A stretch of 64,000 nt of DNA from Termitomyces sp. T153 (lineage: Eukaryota; Basidiomycota; Agaricomycetes; Agaricales; Lyophyllaceae), in NCBI GenBank assembly GCA_018296165.2, contig JACKQL020000059.1, positions 264,330 to 328,329 of the forward strand. Direction: 5' to 3'. The translations under genes and the position numbers were made by a program. Positions 54,316-64,000 of the stretch are shown here, in pieces (position 1 is the first letter of the stretch; each line of letters starts with the position of its first letter). The notes under the pieces were generated by a model. The model made no database searches. It saw nothing but the letters and a program-made list of their open reading frames with translations, and was not told the origin of the DNA.

Positions 54316-56684
54316 ATGTGGATCATGCCTCTGCGAGGAAAGTACATGGTTTGGGCAATCACTGGTGAGTCATTCATACCGTACCTGATGAAGCTTATTT
54401 CGTAGCCTGCTGCTGTCAAGGCTTCTTACTTCTTGGGTATGATCAGGGTGTCATGTCTGGCATCGTAAGTTGCTGCAAAGGCCACTAATAGGAAGAGCTT
54501 GTTCTTGATCCTTTTTGAGACAGATAGGGGCCGACAACCAGTTTGGCAAGGATTTCAACCATCCTGATCCGACGACGCAAGGAACTATTGTACGTCAGTA
54601 GCTATCCTGTTCCCATCTCACCTGCGTAACCTTTTGCTCCAGGTCGCCATATATGTGAGCTTCCGTCTACTACTTTACCTTCTCATCATGAAACAGATCT
54701 CAAAAGGACATCGGCTGTGCCGTTGGAAGCTTGATCGTCTTCTTTTATGGGGAAGCCATCGGTAGGAAGCGTATGATCATGTCTGGTGCTGCAACTATGC
54801 TTGTTGGCACGGTGAGTCCCGGTCAGCTGGCGCGGGCAACTAAAGTTCGGAATACAAAATCTCATTATAGGCGATATTGACAAGTTCCACCACACTGGCC
54901 CAGCTCTACGTCGGGCGTGTTGTGACAGGCATCGTATGTTCTTGGGCTTCTGATGAGACCTCAGCATCAAACTATTACGAAACATTTTTTAGGGAAATGG
55001 CTTTAATTCATCCTCTATACCTGTTTATCAGTCAGAGACGTGTGGGGGTGAAGTTCGAGGAAAACTTGTTAGCCTGAATTCTACAGTCACAATCATCGGA
55101 CTTGTCATTGTCAGTCGTCTATCACAGTTCCTATGCCGAAAATCTGATTTTAACTGTGTTGTCTAGGCCTACTGGTTGGATTTCGGCTTGAGTTTCGTGG
55201 ATGGGCCAGCTCAATGGAGATTTCCCATTGGTTTCCAAGCCTTCTTCGCGCTATGCCTTCTTTTTCAGGGATTGGTATTACCAGACTCGCCCCGTTGGTT
55301 GATTGCCCACGGATACAAAGATGAGGGCGCTCGGGTTATCGCCATGCTAGAAAATCAGGCGTCAACCAATCACCCGGATGTTGTTCGAGTAACCAAAGAA
55401 ATCGAAGCCTCTTTGGCTCTAGAGAGCGCCGGGGGTAAGAACGCGCGTTTTCAACCTTTGGTATATGGGATGTAAACACCCACTGTCTGTCAGGACCATT
55501 TCGGTACAAAGAGCTCCTGGAGGGAGGCAAGATCCAGAATTTTCGGCGTATATGCTTATGTATCGGAGTCAACGTCATGCAACAATTTACGGGGTAAGTA
55601 TAATGTAAGATGATAGAGCTGACATCACTGAGAATGCATTGCTGTCCTCAGAGCGAACATGATAAAGTACGCCTCGGTTCCCTCGACAAACTATATATGC
55701 CCAACGTTGATCCCAGTTATCTGGCTCCTGTAGTCTATCAAAACACGATGGGTCTCTCACGTAACCTGTCGCTGATTCTTGGTGGATTCACGGCCGTGAC
55801 CTACATGTTTGCTTCATTTATCCCTCTCTGGGTGAGTCTTCAATTTGAGACACCTATGACGATCTAATAGGGAATGGATTCAATGACTTTCTAGACAATC
55901 GACCGCTATGGAAGACGTCCTTTGCTCATGATATCCGCTACGGGTCTATCTTTGTGTTTTATCGTAGCTGCGGCTCTTCTCTCGACTGGAACGAAAAACG
56001 CAGCTTTTGGTGCGACAGCAATGGTATTTCTTTTCCAGATATTCCTTGGTATAGGATATCTACCTATAGTGCGCCTTTCTACTTGCTCTTCCTCCCACTT
56101 GTCTTAGAGTGATGCGAGCCATGGCTTTATCCTGCAGAGGCACGTATTCTAGCTGCTTAGAGTAATATATTGTTCAACTTCAACCAGATAAGCACCACAC
56201 GGATTCGCTCACGCGGTTCTGCAATCTCGAGTTTTTTTAATTGGATGTAAGTATACATCCCGAACGACGTACTGAATAACATTTCCATGGCAGGTGTGTC
56301 TTCGCTGTGGTCGAAATGACCCCGCCAGCAATTGCAAATATCAATTGGCGGGTCTTTATCATTTTTGCCATATTCAATGCATGCTGGGTGCCGCTTGCGA
56401 GTATTGTCTTATGTCCTGAATACGGTTGACAATGTTCAACGAAGCAATGCAGGTATACTGTGTATGTAGGCTTTTTGTACTGCCTGATATACCCGAGTCG
56501 ATGATCTATGGTCTCTCAGTTCTTTCCAGAAACACATTCACTAGAATTGGAGGATATCGACGCGATTTTCGAGAAGGGTGGTCTGACGGGTGGCGTGTGG
56601 GGAAGCCCAGGAGGAAGAACTGTGCAGAGGAGGCAAACATTTTCCAAGTTTCCGGAGCAGCAGATGGCGTACGCGTACTTCTAA
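54316..56684 (+). CDS. MFS sugar transporter (hexose transporter family)
   Basis: Seventeen exons fit by frame and total 1,500 nt, giving 499 residues: 54316-54364, 54406-54464, 54524-54589, 54643-54654, 54707-54811, 54871-54933, 54993-55109, 55167-55434, 55494-55593, 55652-55666, 55717-55831, 55895-56068, 56119-56139, 56188-56246, 56294-56396, 56453-56461 and 56520-56684. Sugar-porter signatures follow in order: GYDQGVMSGIIGADNQF (helix 1), GRVVTGIGNGFNSSSIPVYQSE, VLPDSPRWL, CIGVNVMQQFTGANMIN, IDRYGRRPLL, GIGYLPIPWLYPAE and FFPETHSLELEDIDAIF. Twelve membrane helices are expected in the plasma membrane. Four exons are very short (9, 12, 15 and 21 nt). Two introns (56140-56187 and 56397-56452) begin with GC. 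No premature stop is seen. Confidence 0.88.
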
Positions 56685-56822
56685 TTTGACCGACGAAACC
56701 ACAATGTACACAAATATATGTATACACTTGTGGTGTGGGAGAAAATCAAGGCTCACGTGACAGATATTACCAACTTTGAAGTTTTTTTTCGGAAAAAAAA
56801 TTGTGCATAGCTTCTTACAACC

Positions 56823-57682
56823 ATGTTCGCCAACATCCTTCGTACCCAAGCTCGCGTCGCTTTGACTTCCTGCAGGGTCCACGTCCCCGCATTCTCTGTC
56901 TCACGAGTTGCTCCCCGTTTCCCTTCACTCCTCTCATCAGCGTCGCCCGCTTCGAGGGCCATTTCCACGTCAAGGCCCGTGTGGAACCTCAGTAGCTCTG
57001 CGCAAGGCGAGGTCGAGAGCAATACGCTTTACGTTGGCAACCTTCCCTTCAGCATTACTGAGGAGGAGCTTAAGGAAAAGTTTGAGCCTTTTGGAATAAT
57101 CAAGGATGTTCGACTCAGTGAGCTTGCCTGTCCTCATTCTTTACGAACATATATCAATGCTATTCTGCAACTCTACTAGGTTATTCTCCTGATGGACGGT
57201 CGCGCGGCTACGCTCACGTCGAGTATGCTGAGGTTAACGACGCAATCACCGCCTATGGGTCTTTCAAAGAGGAGCCTTTGTACTTGCTAGACCGCGACAT
57301 TCGTGTCGACTATGCAACTCGTCGCAACAGGGACGCTGCTCAACCTTCTATCTCCCTCTATTTCGGCAATTTCAGTGGTACAATGGATAACCTTCGAGAG
57401 ATTACGGCTGAGTACCAAAATTCCATTACTAATATGTTTTTCCGTACGTCTTGTGCCGTCATTCTTTTTCATGACTGCTTATATCTTCTTCCAGTCAGGG
57501 ACCGTGAGACTGGCGAGCAACTTCAATCTGGCTTCATTCACTTCAACACTGTCTCAGAGGCAGAGGCAGCTTTGAGAGCACTCAATAACCGCACTTCTGG
57601 GGATGCTATTCTCAATCTTCGCTATGCTGCACCCAAAAGACAACGCCGATTCCACCGGGAACGTAGGGAACACAGTCGTTGA
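56823..57682 (+). CDS. Mitochondrial RNA-binding protein with RRM domains
   Basis: Three exons by frame: 56823-57117, 57180-57443 and 57495-57682; 248 residues. The first 50 or so residues (MFANILRTQARVALTSCR, many Arg/Ser and no acidic residue) look like a mitochondrial presequence. RRM1 (about 67-150) has RNP2 LYVGNLPF and RNP1 SRGYAHVEY; the second, weaker RRM starts SLYFGNFSG and has SGFIHFNTVSEAEAAL. The tail is basic (KRQRRFHRERREHSR). It is likely to bind RNA in mitochondria. It lies only 138 bp downstream of the transporter on the same strand. Confidence 0.85.
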
Positions 57683-58018
57683 GAGCCAGAGCTCTGGTTT
57701 TTAAAGGACGTTAGTAGTTGATGACGACCTTGGCGTACTTCTCAACACCGAAAAATCTATACTACTATTTCATATTTTTGTAGTACCATCGTAACCATCT
57801 GTTACCCCGTATCCTACATACATAATCATGCACCACCACTCGCCCAGTATGCAGTAAGGCTAAGAATTCCAAGAAAAAACCTTGCTTTGTAAGTTTCAAC
57901 GGTTAAACTTTCGTGTGCAAGGATTTTTATCCCTGTAGCATATTCATTCACAACTAGAACGCCGGATGAGGGATCTAGACTTTGAAGTACCAAAAGATCA
58001 GTGGTACGAAGTTAGAAA
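57683..58018. other. Convergent 3' spacer
   Basis: 336 bp between two converging genes. AT-rich, presumably the shared 3' untranslated region; no structure noted. Confidence 0.5.
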
Positions 58019-58863
58019 TCAATCGCTCAGTGCAGCGAGATAGCTCTGAAGGCTCGTGTTAGTACTCAGGTAACCGAGAAAGTATATAATGAATCGACCT
58101 CGCGATCTTCAAGGAATTCAAGATAAGTCAATGCGATGGCGATCCAGAAGCTTGTCTCGACACCCAGTAGTTGTTCCTCAGCTTGGTCAATTTCTAGCAG
58201 GCCAGTGAACGTTCCGACAGTCAAAATCGGGGTCCTATCGTGGAATACGAGCAGCGGGGGGGAAAGTGCAGGAGACGTAGACAGACGAGGGGTCTCTGTT
58301 AAGGAATTAGAAGATAGACTGCTTGAATATGACGGTGGCGGCGAGAGAGGAGCACTGGCTGGTAGACGAGATAATGTAAAAGAGTTAGAATGTGATGGTC
58401 GGCTGTTCTTTAGTACACTCAGAGTGCGGGCGAAGAACGAGTTTGATGTAGGTTGGACAACTTGAGTCGAGTGTGGTGTGAGGACGAACTGCGTAACCTG
58501 CGTAGACTGTTTTTCAGGCTGAGAGGGAAATTGGTTCGAAGGATCTTCGAACTTCAAATGAACAGACTTTGGGGAAACCGCTTGAACGACAGGTGGAGAA
58601 GTTGGCGGGTATGAGTGGATACTGGATATGCTCGACCGATCTGGGTCTGAGTCTGGGGTTGGGAGCACGCTTGTGCGAGAGCTAAAGGACATGGCTGCGT
58701 CTGAATAATGTGGAGATGTTTTTGGAACGGGTATGAATGGGATAAAGACGCCTGGCGGAAAAGACGGTGCTCGGATACGAATGTACCATCCACGCTCGCT
58801 TGGGCGGTGAATAGTCCAGCAAATAGTGCTACTAGGATTGTGCTGCATCGGGAATAAATTCAT
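58019..58863 (-). CDS. Conserved basidiomycete protein of unknown function
   Basis: Two exons by frame: 58863-58099 and 58045-58019, with a 53-nt GTCGAT...TTCAG phase-0 intron; 263 residues. The splice changes the C-terminus to LEFLEDRESYLAALSD, more plausible than the read-through ending. The N-terminus has SERGWYIRIRAPSFPPGVFIPFIPVP, the middle is Ser/Pro-rich and disordered, and the C-terminal block TGLLEIDQAEEQLLGVETSFWIAIALTYLEFL is helical. I recognise the pattern as conserved in fungi but cannot name a function. A 5' exon upstream of 58863 is possible. Confidence 0.65.
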
Positions 58864-59291
58864 AACGATATTTCAAGCATGAAGACACATACTACGACGT
58901 GCTCGACGATTTCATCGTCACTCAGGAATCGTTCCTTGAATCAACCGTCAAGGTGACCTGGATGGAGTGTGAGAGACTATAACGTCAACCAACCTTGTAC
59001 CAAATAACTTCCTGAGAGCCTTCTTCTAATACATTGATCCTCATGTCTGAAATCACATCGGAGCTAAGAGGGAGTAGCATAAAATGTCGAATTGATACAG
59101 TTAAATGCGACTTGCCTCTGCACTGTAAATTTCAACTTTACGGCCCCTCCATGCGAAGTAGATTGAGTCATTATCAGCGATGACGACCAGCGCCGCGGCC
59201 AATGGATATAGCCCAGGTTTGACCCGAAGACTCCAGCCAAACAACGCCGAGAAAGAGATCAATGGCAACTGAATCCGAGTAAAGAGAGTTC
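58864..59291. other. Divergent promoter region
   Basis: 428 bp between the divergent starts of the unknown gene and the COQ8-like gene. No clear regulatory motif. Confidence 0.5.
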
Positions 59292-61687
59292 ATGCCGCCT
59301 AGTCCGGCGTACAACTTGTTTTGTGTGTTATGCTCGACTGTTAATATCCTTTCTCATGTTGTTCAACATAGAGCCTCTCATGTCGCGCCACAGACCACTG
59401 CATGGCTGCAACAACGCTGTGAAGCTGTGAAACCGGAAAAGTCATTCGAATCACAGCCATCAAAACCGCAAAATGCGCCGGAATTGGAGCTTAAAGAACA
59501 ACGGGAGACTAGGAACGTAGTGGTGGAACCTATTCAGCCGGAGATCTCAATAAGACCCGGAATACACGCTACTCTGCAAAACTCTGTTCTCAACTCCGCA
59601 GCCACCGAGACGTGGGGACCAGAATCGCGCGAAGTTCCACCTATATCGTCACCCACGGTCAGGAAGGCAACAACACTAGAGCAGCCTTTGACTCTGTGCA
59701 CGCCGACTTCTGCAGATATACCCAAAGAAGCTACTATTATCCCACAATACTCCTCGAAAAACGTACGTGTAATCGTCACAAAGAAAACCTTGTATTTCGT
59801 GCTCAAGCTTATTTCTCTTAGGCTCCTGAGCAAGTGGAATCTACGATACAAACCGGAGAGTTCATTACACCCGTTCGAAATCTCCAGTCATCCAAAGTTC
59901 CGTCATCGCGTATCGGGAGATTATTTCATTACGGAGGCACGTCGCTTGGTGCTCACGTCTCAATCTTTATCTTCTCAACAATTCTATACCAGGTCTTGCA
60001 GCTTCACTCGGATATGGTGCAGCCTCGGAACTCCTTCGTCGTACTGGCGGCGCGTCATCCGAGGGTCAATCATCGGTCTTCATGACGGAAGCCAACATCA
60101 AACGGCTAGTGTCCAAATTGTCACAGATGCGTGGAGCTGCGCTGAAGTTGGGGCAGTTCCTCAGTATTCAAGGTCAAATCCTCTTTTAACATCCTGAAAT
60201 TTAAATACTCATATTACTTCTTTAGACACTCACGTCTTACCACCGGAAGTCGACCAAATCTTCCGAAGAGTACAAGACAGTGCTCACTACATGCCCGATT
60301 GGCAGATGGAAGTTCGTAACTCCATGAAGTCTTTCTGCCTCGCCTATCCTAACTGACCTAATTTAGAAAGTCATGACCAGTTCTCTTGGCCCCAACTGGG
60401 CTGAAAATTTCCAGTCATTCGAAAGGCTCCCCTTCGCCGCCGCCTCCATTGGACAAGTTCACGGCGCCGTCCTCGCAGCCTCAGTGTCCCCAACAGGACG
60501 TCCTGAGCCTGTGGCAGTCAAAATTCAGTTCCCGAACATCGTGAACTCGATCGACAGCGACCTGAGCTACATCAAGGTTCTCCTCACGGCTGGCCGGCTA
60601 CTTCCAAAGGGGCTTTTCTTGGATCGAAGTGTCCAGGTATGTGTTTGTTTCCTCGTCCGAGTGGTTCAACTTGCCAATGGATTTTGATAGGTCTTGAAGG
60701 ATGAGCTGGCGGATGAGTGCGATTATACCCGCGAGGGATCATTCCTCACGAAGTTCGGATCTCCAGGATATCTAGGAGGAGACTCTCGGTTTAAGGTCCC
60801 CTGGGTATGGGAGGGCAGCACGAAATCTGTGTTGGCGATGGAGCGTGTGCATGGGACTAGCGTTGGGGATGCGGATATCAGTGGTATGAGCAAGAAGGAC
60901 AGAGATGATGTAAGTTTTGTTCGGACGGTCTTTCCTTTGTCCATGGACTGATAGGGTGATGTCGTCTAGATCGCAGCGTGGATATTGGAGCTATGCCTTA
61001 AGGAATTGTTTGAGTTCAGACTCATGCAGACGGATCCTAATTGGTCTAATTTCCTTTGGAATTCACATACACGGAGGGTAGCATGCTTCACTTCGATCGC
61101 CTGTTCGATGGTGGACATTGACCAAAATTGTAGGTCGAGCTCGTGGACTTCGGCGCAACGAGAGAATATTCGAAAGAGTTCATGGATAGTTGGCTTCTCC
61201 TCCTTCAAGCCGCCGCATCAGAGGATCGCGACTCATGCATAGAATGGAGCACCAAGCTTGGGTATTTGACTGGCAAGGAGAACCAGGTGAGGTGTCTTCA
61301 TCTCATGCCCTTCTGACCCGGTTGACGTTTCCATGCAGATCATGTTAGATGCACATGTCAACTCCATGATGCTTTTGGCCACGCCGTTCAAGGCTTCGAC
61401 ACCACAGCCATTCAATTTTGGCCCAGGGTCGACCTGGTCCGGTATAACCACGGAAATTCGGGCTCAGATCCCTGTGATGCTCATGCACAGGCTTACACCG
61501 CCGCCGAGAGAGACGTACAGTCTCAACAGGTGAGCAACTCATTTCTATACTCCAGACGCTCTGCTCATATCAGACCTGTCATAGAAAACTCAGTGGGACT
61601 TTTCTGCTAGCAGCCAGGCTCGGTGCAAGGATTGATGCCCGAGGGATTTGGGATCGAGTTGTATCGAAATATCAATTCAGTTCCTAA
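59292..61687 (+). CDS. COQ8: Mitochondrial COQ8/ABC1 (UbiB-family) atypical kinase
   Basis: Ten exons by frame: 59292-59762, 59822-59936, 59993-60172, 60226-60311, 60367-60636, 60691-60909, 60970-61077, 61134-61286, 61339-61529 and 61585-61687; 631 residues. UbiB signatures in order: [17 protein letters not shown] (KxGQ), [12 protein letters not shown] (Ala-rich loop), VAVKIQFPN (ATP-binding Lys), DECDYTREG (Glu), [10 protein letters not shown] (catalytic region) and [15 protein letters not shown] (metal-binding DFG). In other fungi this protein is mitochondrial and needed for coenzyme Q biosynthesis. The N-terminal 200 residues are poorly conserved and may include the targeting sequence. The second intron (59937-59992) begins GCACGT, a GC-AG intron. 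No lesion is seen. Confidence 0.9.
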
Positions 61688-63373
61688 GATTCGTATGAAC
61701 GTGGAATTCTTCCATTGATTATTTGATACACAACCCCAATTATGGAATTGGTACAACACAATTTTGGAGGTTATGGCTGCCTTCCACATGCACGACCTTT
61801 GCTTCTTAACACGTAACAGTAGAGAGCGATATCCTATCGTTGGAGGCATGATTAGCTCTCTTATAATAACATCATAAAAAAAGGCATTAAAAGTAAGTTG
61901 AACTAGGTTTACTATAGATCGGGAGCCAACTTTTATATAATCATGGAAAGGTGCACTCGTTTGTGGGAAGTGCAGTATTAGTAGTGCGCAAATATTGTTG
62001 CCTTAATCACAACAAAATGCTGAAAAACTAACAGACTGAAAGCAGACGCGTAATGCCTCTCGTCATATGCATGTTGACTTTCATCTCTCTGTTTAGCACC
62101 TTAGACAGGACACTTGAAGGGCCATTATGCTTAAAGTCTTGAAGCAAAGCTCATTCTTCGGGTTTTGACACCTCTAAATCGACTCTAAATGACCTTGGAA
62201 CGTCGGCGGAATTTCTTTTCGCTAAATCAAGCCCTCCCAAAAGGACTCAGTTTTTCGCTAATTTTCCTAGTGTCTACATTGGTCCTCTTGGCATCACAAG
62301 GGACCAGATCAAGAAATATCCCATCCCAGTAATCATGCCTTCCTTTGTTGTAGTTATAGTACGAATCAGTCACAAATTACTGACCTCAAAAAGATCGTCT
62401 CTCTGCTCGTTTAACAGCCCCGAAAGCTTTCCTTTGACGCGTTTCAGCATAAAATCCACGTTTAGACCTCAGTAACTTATGAACCACATTTACGTGCCCG
62501 TGCCATGCCTGTCCGAGTCGGTGAAACATTGGTTCCGTTATGCGATCCCACGGCAAGAGTGATCTTACACGTGGAACAGACGTGGAAATAATTTCAGATA
62601 AGCGCCACTCGGTTAGATCAAAAAATGTCCCCTCAAGCTTCTGTCATAAGTACATATTCAAATTAACAGCGAAAGCAATCTAGAATTCTGGTCACTATTG
62701 GATTTCTTTCTACTGAATACTATAGTCTCTTTAGCATGCCTTTCTGATTACTCATGCCTCGTTGTCGCAAGGGGTGATCAAGCGTTTGTTGGAATATAAG
62801 CGCGTGATTGGCGATGCAACCGTTTCCACGAGTTGAATTATCTGACAGGCATCCGAGCCTGAGTCAGCGGATATGTTCTGGTGACTTACATTGCGAGGGA
62901 ACGACTGCGACAGCAGCCCCCACAACATTCAATGGGATAGCATACATGCTACATGGGGACGCGACTCGGACCAACGTAAGGGCCACGGCTGTTTGTACGC
63001 GGACCGCGCCGATAATCCAACCAACCAACCAACCGCGATTTGAATTAAGTACCTGACAACACCATGCTCACCAGACCTCATCGTGTCAGTTCTTGTGACG
63101 CAGTTTTGACCTACATCTTCATTTCACCTTTCGGATCATACCCTCTTGTTTTGTATTTAAATGGCAGTCTACGTTGACGTACTTTAGGCGTTCTCGTCCC
63201 CTCCAATACTTACCTTCCTGTGTTCCACCATAGCATCCTTTTGCCCATTAGTCTCAGATTCAACACTTCGAATTACAGATCAACAAGTTCGTATGGTGGT
63301 CTGTTTCGAGTTAGCCATATTCATCATTGATTTGTCCAGATCTCTTGATTATCTTTCTCACGTCGATTCCGGT
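61688..63373. other. Intergenic region, no gene seen
   Basis: About 1.7 kb without a supported gene. The open frame at 62808-63056 has no family character. The last 300 bp before 63374 are pyrimidine-rich, as in promoter or 5' leader sequence of fungi. Confidence 0.5.
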
Positions 63374-64000
63374 ATGCCGCCCGCCAGACCCACCACCCCG
63401 TCCAATTCGTCGGCTCTGATCAAGGTACGTTATAATTGGCCAGATTCTCGATTGTCTTGTTAATATTCGTATCATTAGAAAAACACTCGTTGCCTCCTCC
63501 GAAAACCTGTTGAAGTCAAAGTGGTAGACTCATGTATCGAAGAATATCCGGAATTAAAGAATAAAGTTTACGTTCTGGCTCAAAACTCCGAAGTCGTCAC
63601 GCGAAGTGACCCCACTCCGGCGGTTATGACGGTTCGTGATTTCCAATGCTCCGAAGAGTGTCATTGCGTCAAATACAAATCTAATGCCTATTTTATCAGG
63701 GTTCCACAGAGCCATTGAGTGTCGACAATGCATCTTATGCATTCATAGGAACTATGGATCTTCAAGTTTACGAAAAAATTGCCGAGGTAGACGAAATATC
63801 ACATCGAACAAATTTGTTATGCCACTCCAATCTTCGTCCGGCACTCAATCCTAATCTTGGCGTATCGGGACCCCTTACAGTGAGTGTATTAGAGCTACTA
63901 CTATAGTATCTACAATCCTAATGATATTCTCTATGATTAAAGAGGGGTACCATTGTTTCTGTCAAGCAGCGGGTTGCGGACTCGAATGAAACGCTGATCA
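63374..64000 (+). CDS. Unidentified gene, 5' part only (runs off the window)
   Basis: Exons by frame: 63374-63424, 63479-63631, 63700-63879 and 63943 to the window end, joined in phase 0 by 42-68-nt introns. The product starts MPPARPTTPSNSSALIK, then KPVEVKVVDSCIEEYPELKNK, SYAFIGTMDLQVYEKI and LRPALNPNLGVSGPLT. I do not recognise the family. The downstream part is missing. Confidence 0.6.

Overview
The window is nuclear DNA of a basidiomycete fungus, most likely an Agaricomycete. The evidence is many 45-70 nt GT-AG introns, gene families typical of that class (an OTU deubiquitinase with a long disordered tail, a PCP-type heme haloperoxidase/peroxygenase, a kinase-like pseudogene, F-box-like and BTB families, an integrase-core DDE family), a Ty3/gypsy chromovirus, and a tRNA-Thr gene with a short intron. 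All gene models were spliced by eye and depend on reading-frame agreement, not on transcripts.

Layout. (1) 1-4.2 kb: a nearly CpG-free region with a decayed DDE integrase-core gene, then a 1,161-bp solo LTR with a perfect 5-bp target duplication. (2) 4.6-40.1 kb: a four-copy tandem array. Each module holds a plus-strand gene for a protein with an N-terminal helical domain, a ubiquitin-like domain and ankyrin repeats, facing a convergent minus-strand F-box-like gene. Module 4 (33.7-40.1 kb) has both genes intact; modules 1-3 carry nonsense, frameshift or splice-site lesions. Module 1 is split by a 10.8-kb Ty3/gypsy chromovirus (8000-18806) inserted in an ankyrin intron, and is followed by an inserted, decaying BTB gene. 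A 1.07-kb LTR-like sequence interrupts module 2. Modules 2 and 3 share a flank deletion and a stop codon, so they are sister copies. (3) 40.4-45.2 kb: an OTU deubiquitinase and a fifth, intact, solitary F-box-like gene. (4) 45-52 kb: sparse, with tRNA-Thr(UGU), a haloperoxidase-type gene and a kinase-like pseudogene with an apparent internal inversion. (5) 52.8-64 kb: compact single-copy genes, namely an F-box-like protein, a sugar transporter with several micro-exons, a mitochondrial RRM protein, a conserved protein of unknown function, a COQ8/ABC1 kinase and the 5' end of an unidentified gene.

How it fits together. The retroelement is minus-strand and probably self-primes reverse transcription: 13 nt next to the 5' LTR are the exact complement of the predicted 5' end of its own transcript. 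It also carries a spliced antisense gene for a Zn2Cys6-like coiled-coil protein. Its two LTRs differ almost only by CpG transitions, and the CpG-poor parts of the array suggest methylation-driven decay. The array shows birth and death of a ubiquitin-like/ankyrin plus F-box-like gene pair, with ankyrin repeats encoded one per 99-nt phase-1 exon. A role in recognition or immunity is a guess from architecture only.
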